From positions 1-64,000 of the forward strand of contig NZ_JACHXN010000026.1 of the NCBI RefSeq assembly GCF_014192095.1: DNA of 64,000 bases, in the 5' to 3' direction. The notes below the pieces were generated by a model, which did not search any database, had not been told where the DNA came from, and saw only the letters and a list, made by a program, of their open reading frames with translations. Positions within the stretch are counted from its first letter, which is position 1. Each line of letters starts with the position of its first letter. The DNA is from Phyllobacterium trifolii. Its GTDB lineage: Bacteria > Pseudomonadota > Alphaproteobacteria > Rhizobiales > Rhizobiaceae. The translations under genes were made by a program, and so were the position numbers. Positions 27,262 through 36,884 of this stretch are shown piece by piece.

Positions 27262-28434
27262 TCAAAGGCTGCGGGCGATCAAAAGCTTCATGATTTCGTT
27301 GGTGCCGCCATAGATCCTCTGGACGCGCGCGTCGCGGAACATGCGGGCAATCGGATATTCATTCATATAGCCATACCCGCCATGCAGCTGCAGGCATTCA
27401 TCGACGACCTTGTTCTGCAGGTCGCTGAGCCAGTACTTTGCCATGGAGGCAGTCACCGGATCGAGCCCGCCATTCACATGGCGTTCGACGCAATGATTGT
27501 AGAAAACACGGCCGATCGTGGCCTCTGTTTTGAGCTCGGCCAACTTGAATTGAGTGTTCTGGAACTCGATGACGGCCTTGCCGAAGGCCTTGCGCTCCTT
27601 GACATAGTCCGACGTAACAGCGATGGCACGTTCTGCCATGGCAATAGCCGTTCCGCCAATCTGCAAGCGTTCTTGGGGCAATTGCTGCATCAGCTGGACA
27701 AAACCCTGTCCTTCTTCCGTGCCAAGAAGATTGGACGTCGGCACCCGCACATCGTTGAAGAACAGTTCCGAGGTATCGTTCGACTTCAACCCGATCTTAT
27801 CGAGATTACGGCCGCGCTCGAAACCTTCCTGCCCATCGGTTTCGACGATGATGAGTGAGGTGCCCTTAGCCCCCTGCGCCGGATCCGTCTTGGTCACGAC
27901 AACGATCAGATTCGCCAGCTGGCCGTTGGTGATAAATGTCTTCGACCCATTGATGACGTAGTGGTTGCCATCCCTTTTCGCGCTGGTCTTGACGCCCTGG
28001 AGGTCCGAACCCGCACCAGGCTCGGTCATGGCAATGGCGCCGATTAGCTCGCCGGTCGCCATTTTCGGCAACCATTTCTGCTTTTGCTCTTCCGAGCCAT
28101 AGTGGAGAATATAGGGAGCAACGATGGAATTGTGCAGGGCTATGCCGAAGCCGTCGACACCGACATGGCTGATGGCTTCAAGAATAGCGCTTTCGTGCGC
28201 ATAGTTTCCACCTGCCCCACCATATTCTTCCGGCATTGAGGCGCACAGAAGCCCGTTCTCACCGGCAAGCTCCCAGACCGAACGGTCGAACATTTCCTGT
28301 TTCTCAAAACGGTCGTAGTGCGGCAGAACCTCGGCCTCGAGAAATTTCGTGGCCATCTCTTCCAGCATTACGACATCGTCAGTCTTCCAGTCGGGTTTTG
28401 GAACACCCAATACTTCTTCCGGTCGCAGACCCAT
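27262..28434 (-). CDS. Acyl-CoA dehydrogenase (about 390 residues)
   Basis: A flavin enzyme that makes the trans-2-enoyl-CoA. Its three domains are the all-alpha N part (FEKQEMFDRSVWELAGENG), the beta part with AMTEPGAGSDLQGVKTSA and NGSKTFITNG, and the C-terminal four-helix bundle with LQLHGGYGYMNEYPI and IYGGTNEIMK. The C-terminal YEGT glutamate of short- and medium-chain enzymes is a glycine here. The catalytic base is therefore probably at the alternative helix position used by long-chain and isovaleryl enzymes. ATG at 28432-28434 follows GGGAGG; a GTG directly before it is an alternative. It sits in the beta-oxidation operon. Confidence 0.9.
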   Translation of the reverse strand: MGLRPEEVLGVPKPDWKTDDVVMLEEMATKFLEAEVLPHYDRFEKQEMFDRSVWELAGENGLLCASMPEEYGGAGGNYAHESAILEAISHVGVDGFGIALHNSIVAPYILHYGSEEQKQKWLPKMATGELIGAIAMTEPGAGSDLQGVKTSAKRDGNHYVINGSKTFITNGQLANLIVVVTKTDPAQGAKGTSLIIVETDGQEGFERGRNLDKIGLKSNDTSELFFNDVRVPTSNLLGTEEGQGFVQLMQQLPQERLQIGGTAIAMAERAIAVTSDYVKERKAFGKAVIEFQNTQFKLAELKTEATIGRVFYNHCVERHVNGGLDPVTASMAKYWLSDLQNKVVDECLQLHGGYGYMNEYPIARMFRDARVQRIYGGTNEIMKLLIARSL

Positions 28435-28499
28435 CACAAACCTCCCGAGATCAGTTGACGGAGCCGCGAGGCCGCGGCTCGAAATGAGCGTGCGATAGC

Positions 28500-30293
28500 T
28501 TAGAATGCTTCCGCAGCGAGCGCCATCATCGTATCCGCTCCCGTCTGAATACGGGCAAGATGCGCCGAAGTTTCCGGCATGACGCGCTCCATGAAGAACT
28601 TGCCGGTGACGAGCTTGGTCTCATGGAATGTCTTGTTGCTGGCGCCTTCCGCAAGCTTGGCATGCGATGCCTTGGCCATTCGTGCCCACATATAGCCGAG
28701 CGAAACCAAGCCGAAGAGATGCATGTAGTCGGTCGAAGCAGCACCCGCATTGTCTGGGTTCGCCATGCCGTTCTGCATCAGCCACATGGATGCCGCTTGC
28801 AAGTCGTTGAGGCCCTTCTTCAAATGCTTGGTGAAGAAGGACAGCTTCTCGTCGCCGCGATTTTCCTCGCAGAAATCACCGACTTCCTTGAAGAAAGCCA
28901 TGACCGCACGGCCGCCATTTGCACCGAGCTTGCGGCCGACCAGATCCAATGCCTGGATGCCATTTGCGCCCTCATAGATCATCGCGATACGCGCATCACG
29001 AACATACTGGCTCATGCCATGCTCTTCGATGTAGCCATGACCGCCAAAGACCTGCTGCGCCATGCAAGCGTGCTCGAAGCCCTTGTCGGTCAGGACCCCT
29101 TTCAATACCGGCGTCATCAGGCCGAGAATGTCATCCGCCAATTGCTTTTCGGTTTCATCACCCGAGCGATGCGCAATGTCCGATTTCAATGCCGACCACA
29201 GGATGAACGCGCGTCCGGCTTCGTTGAAGGCCTTTATCGTCAGCAGGATACGGCGGATGTCCGGGTGGACGATAATCGGATCAGCCTTCTTGTCCGGCTG
29301 CTTTGGCCCGGTCAATGAGCGCCCCTGGATACGGTCGCGCGCATAGATGGCAGCGTTCTGGTAGGCAATCTCGCCGATGGACAGACCCTGCAGTGCAACG
29401 CCCAGGCGCGCTTCGTTCATCATTGTGAACATGGCGCGCAGACCCTTGTTCTCTCCGCCGATCAGGTAGCCGGTCGCTTCATCATAATTCATGACGCAGG
29501 TCGAGTTGCCGTGGATGCCCATCTTCTCTTCGATGGAGCCGCACGATACGCCATTGCGCGTCCCAGGATTGCCGTCCTCGTCCAGGTTGAACTTCGGTAC
29601 GATGAAAAGCGAAATACCCTTGGTGCCTTCCTGTGCGCCTTCGATACGGGCGAGAACTAGGTGAATAATGTTCTCGGCCATATCGTGCTCGCCGGCCGAG
29701 ATGAAAATCTTCTGACCGGAAATCCGGTATGAACCATTGGCGTTCGGCACAGCCTTGCTGCGCAACAGACCGAGATCGGTACCGCAATGCGGCTCCGTGA
29801 GGTTCATGGTGCCGGTCCAGGTACCATCGGTCATTTTGGGCAAATAGGTTTGTTTCTGCTCGTCGGTGCCGTGCGTGAGAATGGCCGCGATCGCGCCCTG
29901 CGTCAGGCCGGGATACATGACGAGCGCCATGTTCGCCGAAGCCATGTATTCACCCGCCGCCACATGCAGCGTGTATGGCAGACCCTGACCACCAAATTCC
30001 TGCGGCACGGCGAGGCCAACCCAGCCGCCCTCGCGATACTGATCAAACGCTTGTTTGTAACCCTTGGGTGTCGTTACCGAACCGTCGTCGTGACGCACGC
30101 AGCCTTCTTGGTCACCTATCTGGTTAACCGGGAACAGTGTGTTCTCAGCGAGCTTTGCGCCTTCACTGAGGATGGCTTCAACAATATCCGGCGATGCGTC
30201 GCCAAAACCTTGTAAATTGCCGTAGCGTTCAAAACCCAGAACATCGTTCAAGATAAATAGCGTGTCTTCAACAGGCGCGCGATAGCTCGGCAT
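28500..30293 (-). CDS. Acyl-CoA dehydrogenase with C-terminal extension (DmdC/FadE5-like)
   Basis: 597 residues, about 200 longer than ordinary acyl-CoA dehydrogenases. [19 protein letters not shown] is the typical family start. [21 protein letters not shown] binds FAD, and [14 protein letters not shown] follows. [15 protein letters not shown] and [18 protein letters not shown] bear the catalytic glutamate region. The C-terminal helical domain starts near residue 460. Homologues are often named 3-methylmercaptopropionyl-CoA dehydrogenase, but the surrounding genes point to general beta-oxidation. The ATG follows GGAGGAAGCCTG. It is the first gene of the operon. A perfect inverted repeat lies 67 bases upstream of its start codon. 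Confidence 0.92.
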   Translation of the reverse strand: MPSYRAPVEDTLFILNDVLGFERYGNLQGFGDASPDIVEAILSEGAKLAENTLFPVNQIGDQEGCVRHDDGSVTTPKGYKQAFDQYREGGWVGLAVPQEFGGQGLPYTLHVAAGEYMASANMALVMYPGLTQGAIAAILTHGTDEQKQTYLPKMTDGTWTGTMNLTEPHCGTDLGLLRSKAVPNANGSYRISGQKIFISAGEHDMAENIIHLVLARIEGAQEGTKGISLFIVPKFNLDEDGNPGTRNGVSCGSIEEKMGIHGNSTCVMNYDEATGYLIGGENKGLRAMFTMMNEARLGVALQGLSIGEIAYQNAAIYARDRIQGRSLTGPKQPDKKADPIIVHPDIRRILLTIKAFNEAGRAFILWSALKSDIAHRSGDETEKQLADDILGLMTPVLKGVLTDKGFEHACMAQQVFGGHGYIEEHGMSQYVRDARIAMIYEGANGIQALDLVGRKLGANGGRAVMAFFKEVGDFCEENRGDEKLSFFTKHLKKGLNDLQAASMWLMQNGMANPDNAGAASTDYMHLFGLVSLGYMWARMAKASHAKLAEGASNKTFHETKLVTGKFFMERVMPETSAHLARIQTGADTMMALAAEAF

Positions 30294-30359
30294 CAGGCTT
30301 CCTCCAAAACAAAGCAAAAACGGCACGCGAGTTATGGCGCCGTTGAGATATTCCTAACA

Positions 30360-30389
30360 AATTTTGACGTTTGCGTAAACGTCAAAATT
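30360..30389. promoter_or_regulatory. Operator-like inverted repeat ahead of the beta-oxidation operon
   Basis: Arms AATTTTGACGTTT and AAACGTCAAAATT are perfect 13-base complements around a GCGT spacer. The repeat lies upstream of the first acyl-CoA dehydrogenase gene (minus strand). A close copy lies before the nitronate monooxygenase gene at 38121-38150. It looks like a site for a dimeric regulator of acyl-CoA or branched-chain catabolism. Which regulator binds is not known from the window. Confidence 0.75.
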
Positions 30390-30756
30390 GCGACGAATTC
30401 GTTTTTTAACGATGCATTTAGACACAGCGCCCAGCAATTTGAAGGTTGCGACGTCTTCTGAGAGAAATCTCCGTTCTTGAAGTGAGCTGGCCAAATACTT
30501 TTTTAACCATTCCATCCAAGGTCTTAACCAGTTGTTTACCACGTTTCGCCAATGTCACGATGACGGTGAACCGTGTCTATGTGTGATTTGTTTTTCACGG
30601 CTTGTCGGATCGCATGGGGCGCAAGCCCTGGGCTCTCCGGTTTGGCCCCGACGCGCACAGCGTTACCGGCTGTTTCCAGAGAGTGATGATTTTTCACCCG
30701 CCACGGTGTGGCGTCAACTCGAGCAACAGACGTCCATGACGAACCAGAGGTCACTA

Positions 30757-33700
30757 ATGGAACAGGTCAATGTGAATCGCGCACGCCGTGATGCGACGTC
30801 GCTCGACAGTATCAACCGTACGCTTGAGGATCTTGAGAGCCAGTTGCGTGGTGCGATGGAGCCAAAGAAGGAAGTTTTTCCGGAAAATGAGGATATTGCC
30901 GACCGGTTTGCTGCCCTCGCCTCCCGTGCCGGTCAATTGACCACGCCCCGTTACCTTGCCCAGACACCTACTTCACACAAGTATGACCTCTCGGCAATTG
31001 CCGTTCAACTCAAACAGCTCCGTGAGGAGATGGAGGGCGAGATCAAGGCGCCCGCCCACTTTGCAGAACCACATAACGAAACGATTGGTAGACTCAGCCA
31101 GTCAACCGCTTCAAGTGATCGCCTGTTCAACCGCACTTCCGCAAGCCAGCCGGAGACGGGTCATCTTTCCATGCTGCGCGGGGACCTCGATGAATTGAAG
31201 CGCACTGTCAATACATTGGCCCGCGAAGAATCGGTGCAGAATCTTGGCGATCGCTGGGACGCAATCGATGAACGCTTCGATGCCTTTGTACAGCGTAACC
31301 CTTCGACTACTGGAAGTGGCACCTCGCTGCCTTCCAAATACATGCAGCAGCTCGATGAACGACTCGACGAGATCAGCCGCGCCATCGTCGCTACCTCGCA
31401 ACCAGCTTCCGGCCACTCAATCGAAGTCGATGCTTTCGAACGCCTGGAGGCACGCATTGCGGCGCTGGCGTCGCCCGACCGCACCTCGGATACGATCCTG
31501 AAGCGCATGGGCGAACTCGCCGAGCGTGTTGATCAACTTACCGAGCAGAGCAAAACACCTGCGATCAGTCTTGACATCTTGTCTGAACAGCTTTCGGCAG
31601 TGATGCGCCATTTGCAAACCGCACCGGCGGCGATCAACATCTCCGATTTCCGCGACCTTGAAAGCCGCGTTCTGCAGATCATCGACAAGCTTGAAACCCT
31701 ACCAAAACCAGCAGCGGATCCTGAGTTCATCGAAAAGATCGATCAGCGCTTCCAAGAACTAACGCGCCGTCTCGACGACCACCACCTGATGAGCGAGAAC
31801 AGCGACATTCGCTTGACCGACAATATCGAAGCCCGTTTCGAGGACATGGCGCGCTACATTGCGCAAAACATGCCGCAAACCGAGAATACGCACGATGTCA
31901 TCCGTAGTCTTGAACTGCAGATTGCGGGTTTGGCCGAGCATCTGGCTCAATCGAATGATCGATACGCCGAAATGTCCGCAATCCCACCACGCCTCGACGC
32001 GATTGAAGAATCAATGGCGGCAAACCGTGATCTCGTCGTGGAGGCTGCCCGCAACGCTGCGACTGAGGCGATCCGCAACACTTCTAATTTTGGCAGCGAC
32101 CACGATAGCATGATTGCCCGCGAACTCGCCGCCGACTTGAAGACGCTGGAAAAACTTTCACGCAAATCCGAAGAGCGGAACAGCAAGACGTTCGAGGCAA
32201 TCCACGATACGTTGCTCAAGATAGTTGACCGTCTTGCCTCGCTCGAAAGCGGGCCGGTTCCGGTCCACAGGCCCCTTGCAGCGCGGATTGAAGACACAGT
32301 CATCCCCGAAGAGCCAGCGATGAAAGCTACGCTGGCTTACGATTCCCCCATAGATGTCGGGCCGGCTCTCGATACGGCGATCTTCTTGACGAGCCAGGAA
32401 CTACCATCGGAAGCGACGCGTGCTGATGTTGCGGAAGAGGGACCCCACGAAAAAAGATCTCTCTTCAGCAGCCTTGCCCGCGGCCTGAAGGGACGCAGCA
32501 GACAGGAAATGGTGCCACAGGACTTAGAAATCGATATCGTCGAGGAGGCAATGAAGACAGACAAAGTCGATCTGGATCCCAACATCCTAAACCGTCCGCT
32601 TGAGCCTGGCTCCGGCATGCCAGATCTGAATTCTATCCTGAAGCGCGTTCGCGATGACCGCCGTGATATGCCACTTGCCGCCGATGCATCCGCTGGCAAA
32701 GCCGATTTCATCGCCGCCGCCCGGCGTGCTGCTCACGCAGCAGCCTCGGAAGTCGAGAGCCAGAAACGCACTCCTGTGTCGGACAGGACTGACGATGCCA
32801 AGGACAGCCTGCTTACACGCCAGCGCAGGCCAATTCTCTTGGCGATCGGCGCGATCATGATCGCAATTGCAGGTCTGCAACTGAAGAATGCATATCTGAA
32901 CTATGCGGACGGAATTGATAAGGCATCCATTGCCCAGCCTACGCCACCCGAACAAGTAGGCGATGTTGCAGCCAAAGCACCACAACCTGTAGAGCAAGGA
33001 AAGACTCCGGAACTTACAACTCCGGCCGAAAACAGCGCACCAAAGGAACTGGCTGCCTCACAGCCCGCACCGGATAGTGTGAAAGCGGTTATCGCCACGC
33101 AGCAAGCAACACCATCCACCATCGACGCCACGCCGGTGGCACCGGTCATCGATACTGCATCGACCACAGCCATTCCGGCCATTCCGACTGAGGCTGGACC
33201 CCAACCACTGCGCGATGCGGCAGCAAACGGCGACAGCAAGGCTCTTTTCGAAATCGGTAACAACTATATGGACGGGCGCGGTGTCAGCAATGACTTCGCC
33301 AAAGCAGCCGAATGGTACAATCTTGCTGCAGAACGGGGCTTCGCGCCGGCGCAATACCGTATCGGCAACTTCTACGAGAAGGGCCTTGGTCTTACTCGCG
33401 ATCTGGCGAAAGCCAAGACTTATTACCAGCTTGCCGCCGAACAAGGCAACGCGAGCGCCATGCACAACCTCGCAGTCCTTTTTGCCGCCGGAACCGATGG
33501 TGTAGCCCCGGACAACGAAGCCGCCGCGCGTTGGTTTGCCCAGGCAGCCGAACTCGGTGTCAAGGACAGCCAGTTCAATCTTGGCATACTTTCAGCCAAG
33601 GGTGTGGGCCTGCCACAGAATCTGGAAGAGAGCTATAAATGGTTCGCCATTGCGGCCAATGCCGGTGACAAGGACGCTGCTCAGAAGCGAGACGACGTGG

Positions 33701-34032
33701 CCAAGATCATGTCTCCCGAGCAGCTTGAACGCGCGAAAGCTGCCACCGAGCTTTGGAAGCCGAAACAGCTGAATCCCGACGCCAACGCCCTTAACGTGCC
33801 CGCGGATTGGCAGGAAAGCCCAACGACGACCGGTTCGATCGACATGGAAAAGGCCATCCGCAACGTTCAGCTCATCCTCAACAAGCACGGCTACGATGCC
33901 GGCGGTTCGGACGGTAAAATCGGCGCTAAAACACGCGACGCGATCATGGCGTTCCAGAAGGACAATGGGCTCAAGGCCACCGGCAATATCGACAAGGATC
34001 TGGTTCGCAATTTACTCAGGAAGAATGGCTGA
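30757..34032 (+). CDS. podJ: PodJ-like polarity protein: coiled coil, membrane helix, Sel1 repeats, peptidoglycan-binding domain
   Basis: About 1091 residues. The cytoplasmic part (about 1-690) is long and acidic with coiled-coil segments such as LDSINRTLEDLESQLRG and repeated helices rich in LEARI/LDEI patterns. One membrane helix lies at about 690-708 (PILLAIGAIMIAIAGLQ). Outside, four Sel1-type repeats run from about 820 to 970 (e.g. GNNYMDGRGVSNDFAKAAEWY, FYEKGLGLTRDLAKAK). A C-terminal peptidoglycan-binding fold is at about 1030-1088 (VQLILNKHGYDAGGSDGKIG). This is the plan of rhizobial and Caulobacter PodJ, a cell-pole organiser. ATG at 30757 follows AGAGG. ATG at 30736 is an alternative. 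The symbol is by architecture. Confidence 0.8.
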   Translation: MEQVNVNRARRDATSLDSINRTLEDLESQLRGAMEPKKEVFPENEDIADRFAALASRAGQLTTPRYLAQTPTSHKYDLSAIAVQLKQLREEMEGEIKAPAHFAEPHNETIGRLSQSTASSDRLFNRTSASQPETGHLSMLRGDLDELKRTVNTLAREESVQNLGDRWDAIDERFDAFVQRNPSTTGSGTSLPSKYMQQLDERLDEISRAIVATSQPASGHSIEVDAFERLEARIAALASPDRTSDTILKRMGELAERVDQLTEQSKTPAISLDILSEQLSAVMRHLQTAPAAINISDFRDLESRVLQIIDKLETLPKPAADPEFIEKIDQRFQELTRRLDDHHLMSENSDIRLTDNIEARFEDMARYIAQNMPQTENTHDVIRSLELQIAGLAEHLAQSNDRYAEMSAIPPRLDAIEESMAANRDLVVEAARNAATEAIRNTSNFGSDHDSMIARELAADLKTLEKLSRKSEERNSKTFEAIHDTLLKIVDRLASLESGPVPVHRPLAARIEDTVIPEEPAMKATLAYDSPIDVGPALDTAIFLTSQELPSEATRADVAEEGPHEKRSLFSSLARGLKGRSRQEMVPQDLEIDIVEEAMKTDKVDLDPNILNRPLEPGSGMPDLNSILKRVRDDRRDMPLAADASAGKADFIAAARRAAHAAASEVESQKRTPVSDRTDDAKDSLLTRQRRPILLAIGAIMIAIAGLQLKNAYLNYADGIDKASIAQPTPPEQVGDVAAKAPQPVEQGKTPELTTPAENSAPKELAASQPAPDSVKAVIATQQATPSTIDATPVAPVIDTASTTAIPAIPTEAGPQPLRDAAANGDSKALFEIGNNYMDGRGVSNDFAKAAEWYNLAAERGFAPAQYRIGNFYEKGLGLTRDLAKAKTYYQLAAEQGNASAMHNLAVLFAAGTDGVAPDNEAAARWFAQAAELGVKDSQFNLGILSAKGVGLPQNLEESYKWFAIAANAGDKDAAQKRDDVAKIMSPEQLERAKAATELWKPKQLNPDANALNVPADWQESPTTTGSIDMEKAIRNVQLILNKHGYDAGGSDGKIGAKTRDAIMAFQKDNGLKATGNIDKDLVRNLLRKNG

Positions 34033-34184
34033 CCTTGCCAAGGGGATAAGTTTCTCTCTTAAAACCATTATAACAATGCTATTGCGACACAGGGATTCGC
34101 GTTTAAACCGCAATGTATTGGGGCCCTCAGTCAGAATTTGACTTGAGCCCGGCAAGCGGGCAAGAAACCTTAAAGAATTGCTGT

Positions 34185-34221
34185 CATTGTGGTGTTACGA
34201 CGGTGTCCTGACACCACAATG
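34185..34221. promoter_or_regulatory. Hairpin that covers the start codon of the TSUP gene
   Basis: CATTGTGGTGT (34185-34195) pairs perfectly over 11 bases with ACACCACAATG (34211-34221), and the last three bases are the start codon of the downstream gene. A shorter competing hairpin forms from GGTGT (34202-34206) and ACACC (34211-34215) around CCTG. Either as RNA or as DNA operator it could control the permease gene. Confidence 0.5.
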
Positions 34222-35172
34222 GGTTTGGGGTTCGCATTGGGTATTTACCTGCCTATCGCCGAGATTTCGGTCAATGTCTTCGTGCTATTTTTTATGGGCG
34301 CGGCGGTAGGATTTTTATCGGGTATGTTTGGCGTTGGCGGCGGCTTTTTGATAACGCCGCTTCTCATCTTTTATAATATCCCACCTGCTGTTGCGGTCGC
34401 TACTGGCGCAAACCAAGTCATTGCTTCGTCATTCAGCGGGGCTCTTACCCATTTCAAACGCGGCACACTCGACGTCAAGCTAGGTTCGTTGCTGGTTGTA
34501 GGCGGCATCGCCGGTGCAGGCGTCGGTATTTATGTCTTTGTTCTGTTGCGCGAACTTGGCCAGCTCGATCTCATAGTGTCGCTTCTCTATGTCGTCTTTC
34601 TTAGCACTGTTGGCGGTCTGATGTTGTATGAGAGCCTTCAGGCCATGCGAAGGACGAGAGCTGGCCAGCTCTCCAATCTGAAGAAGCCGGGCCAGCATAA
34701 TTGGGTACACCGCCTGCCTTTCAAGATGCGGTTCCGCGCCTCGAAGATCTATGTGAGCATCATCCCCGTTTTGGTGCTCGGTGGAGCCATAGGGTTTCTC
34801 TCGTCGATCATGGGCGTCGGCGGCGGCTTTATCATGGTTCCCGCGATGATTTACCTACTGAAGGTGCCGACAAACGTGGTTATCGGGACGTCCCTCTATC
34901 AGATCGTTTTCGTCACGGCCTTCACCACTGTCATGCAGGCAACGACCAATCAATCAGTCGATATTGTACTGGCGATGCTTTTGATGACGGGGGGAGTGAT
35001 CGGCGCCCAATATGGCGCTCGCATCGGCCAGAAATTGCGCGGCGAACAATTGCGCGCGCTGCTGGCCATGCTGGTTCTGGCCGTTGGCCTGCGCCTTGCC
35101 ATCGAACTCTTTGTCACACCCGATGACGTTTATTCGATCAGCATTGCGCTGGCCACGAGGGCAGCGCAATGA
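34219..35172 (+). CDS. TSUP (TauE/SafE) family sulfite or sulfonate-type exporter
   Basis: About 317 residues with eight hydrophobic helices in two repeats. The first repeat has GAAVGFLSGMFGVGGGFLITPLLI and the second GAIGFLSSIMGVGGGFIMVPAM, the diagnostic motif of the family. A basic loop (SLQAMRRTRAG to PFKMRFRASK) links the halves. TSUP proteins move sulfite, sulfoacetate or related anions. The substrate here is unknown. ATG at 34219 is used. GTG at 34189, ten codons upstream, is possible, and neither has a good ribosome-binding site. Its stop overlaps the next gene's start (ATGA). Confidence 0.87.
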   Translation: MGLGFALGIYLPIAEISVNVFVLFFMGAAVGFLSGMFGVGGGFLITPLLIFYNIPPAVAVATGANQVIASSFSGALTHFKRGTLDVKLGSLLVVGGIAGAGVGIYVFVLLRELGQLDLIVSLLYVVFLSTVGGLMLYESLQAMRRTRAGQLSNLKKPGQHNWVHRLPFKMRFRASKIYVSIIPVLVLGGAIGFLSSIMGVGGGFIMVPAMIYLLKVPTNVVIGTSLYQIVFVTAFTTVMQATTNQSVDIVLAMLLMTGGVIGAQYGARIGQKLRGEQLRALLAMLVLAVGLRLAIELFVTPDDVYSISIALATRAAQ

Positions 35173-35963
35173 ATACGCCCGCCGCTGCTCTAATTCTGAT
35201 CATTGCGCTCGCTGCGGGACAACAGGCCAGTGCACAGCAATTGCCTGGCAACAAGGAAACCGTTGAAATCGGCCTCTCGACCGATACGATCGCGATCACA
35301 TCCGGCTTCCGAGGCACTGACCTGACGGTTTTCGGTGCGTTGGACAATGCTGATCCGCTGATCCAGCGGCAAGGTCGCTATGATATCGTTGTGGTCCTGC
35401 AAGGTCCCGAGAGGGATTTTGTCGTGCGACGCAAGGACAGATTTTTTGGCATTTGGGTCAATGCGGAATCCGTATCATTCCAACACATTCCGGCATCCTA
35501 TTCGCTCGCATCAACCCGCAATCTGCAGGATATAGCAACGCCGAAAATATTCGGCCAGCTTAGCCTAGGGGTCAACAATATCTTCTACGAGCCAATACCT
35601 GACGGCTTTGGATCGAGCGAATCCCTGAAGGAGTTCACCAAGGAGTTGCCCCGGCTGAAGCTCAAACAGCGTCTATACAATCAACGCCCTGGCGACGTGC
35701 AATTCCTGTCATCCACGTTGTTCCGTGCGACCCTCTCGTTGCCCGCCAACGTGCCTGTGGGCAAACACATTGCGCGCGCATATCTGTTTCGCAATGGTGA
35801 GTTCTTGCGTGAAAGCTCGACGAGCCTCAACATTGTCAAAGCGGGGCTGGAGTTCCGCATCTACCGCGCCGCTAATCAATACAGCCTGCTTTACGGTCTT
35901 TTTGCCGTGTTCCTTGCCGTCGTGACTGGTTGGATGGGACGACTGGTATTCCGCAAAGATTAA
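35169..35963 (+). CDS. TIGR02186-family membrane-anchored protein
   Basis: 264 residues. Residues 1-24 are a signal peptide (ILIIALAAGQQASAQ). The body (about 25-235) is an extracytoplasmic beta-rich domain with IEIGLSTDTIAITSGFRGTDLTVFG-type strands, read from position 33 onward. A C-terminal helix (YSLLYGLFAVFLAVVTGWMG) anchors it, leaving a short cytoplasmic tail. The family has no known function, but it is usually next to a TSUP permease, as here. The four-base overlap with that gene supports a partnership as an accessory subunit. The stop is one base before the convergent methyltransferase stop. Confidence 0.83.
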   Translation: MNTPAAALILIIALAAGQQASAQQLPGNKETVEIGLSTDTIAITSGFRGTDLTVFGALDNADPLIQRQGRYDIVVVLQGPERDFVVRRKDRFFGIWVNAESVSFQHIPASYSLASTRNLQDIATPKIFGQLSLGVNNIFYEPIPDGFGSSESLKEFTKELPRLKLKQRLYNQRPGDVQFLSSTLFRATLSLPANVPVGKHIARAYLFRNGEFLRESSTSLNIVKAGLEFRIYRAANQYSLLYGLFAVFLAVVTGWMGRLVFRKD

Positions 35964-36878
35964 TCAGATGTCGGGCTTCGCGACGACGATAAGCCCTTGC
36001 AGGGGTTCGCCCCGATCAAGACGGATAGTCTCCTGCTGCAAACTTACCAATGTCATGGAATTCTCCGCCAGGACCCGCCGAACGTAGCTTTCGGAATGGG
36101 TGTAACGTAGCGATGGCTGTAGGATCAGCTCATTGTCGCTCGAATGGTTCTCAACGGAAAATGCGAACAACCCATCTGTTACCAAGGCCCCGGCGACATT
36201 GTTGAAGGCACGGTGGAGATCACCGACATAGACAAAGACATCCGCCGCAATGATGAGATCGGCGCTTTGGGCAGGCGTATCGAGTTCGTTGACATCGCCT
36301 TTGATAAGAGTGTCATAGACTTGTTTTTCGGCAGCCTTCTGCAGCATGGCTTCGGAGAGGTCCACGCCGCCTAGTTCATCGGCATCGGCGCGGAAATACG
36401 GACCCATCAGGCCGGTGCCGCAGCCAAGATCAAGCACGGAGCGGAAACGCCGTTCCGGCACAGCCACCTTGATGGCGTTCGCCAGCAATTCGGGGACGCG
36501 ATACTCCAGCCTCTCCAAAAGCGCTATTTCAAAAGTTGGCGCATAAGCGTCGAATAGGGTTTCGACATAGGCTGTGGGCGGCGTTTCCGGTACGGCAGCG
36601 TGGCCGGTTGCTGCGAGCTTCAACCCTGCGCCAAAGCGATCGTCTGGATCGAGCTGCAGCAATTTGCACCAAGCTTCAGCCGCGGCATCACCCTGCCCCG
36701 CCGCCTCATGCATCTCGCCAAGGCGAAAAAGGCCGGCAGTCCAATTGGGAGTTATCTCCAGTGCCTGCCGCATGAGGTCTGCGGCCGCGCCATGATCTCC
36801 GGTTTCGAACAGCATGTCAGCATAGGAGGCACGGCGGTCGGCAATCAGATCGCCGGAAGATAGGAACGCGCGCTCCAT
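35964..36878 (-). CDS. SAM-dependent methyltransferase with N-terminal TPR
   Basis: 304 residues. The first 85 form a TPR-like helical region (LFETGDHGAAADLMRQALEI, AEAWCKLLQLDPDD). A class I methyltransferase fold follows, with FRSVLDLGCGTGLMGPYF as the SAM-binding motif I at about 145-159. GGVDLSEAMLQKA is motif post-I and ADLIIAADVFVYVGDL is motif II. The substrate is unknown. This TPR-plus-methyltransferase layout is common in alphaproteobacteria. It is in operon with the upstream membrane protein gene, six bases away. Confidence 0.85.
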   Translation of the reverse strand: MERAFLSSGDLIADRRASYADMLFETGDHGAAADLMRQALEITPNWTAGLFRLGEMHEAAGQGDAAAEAWCKLLQLDPDDRFGAGLKLAATGHAAVPETPPTAYVETLFDAYAPTFEIALLERLEYRVPELLANAIKVAVPERRFRSVLDLGCGTGLMGPYFRADADELGGVDLSEAMLQKAAEKQVYDTLIKGDVNELDTPAQSADLIIAADVFVYVGDLHRAFNNVAGALVTDGLFAFSVENHSSDNELILQPSLRYTHSESYVRRVLAENSMTLVSLQQETIRLDRGEPLQGLIVVAKPDI

Positions 36879-36884
36879 CCTCTT

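Noticed and set aside
30532-30756. A longer N-terminus for the PodJ-like protein
   Set aside because: The extra 75 codons have odd composition, no coiled-coil pattern and no ribosome-binding site, whereas ATG at 30757 follows AGAGG.
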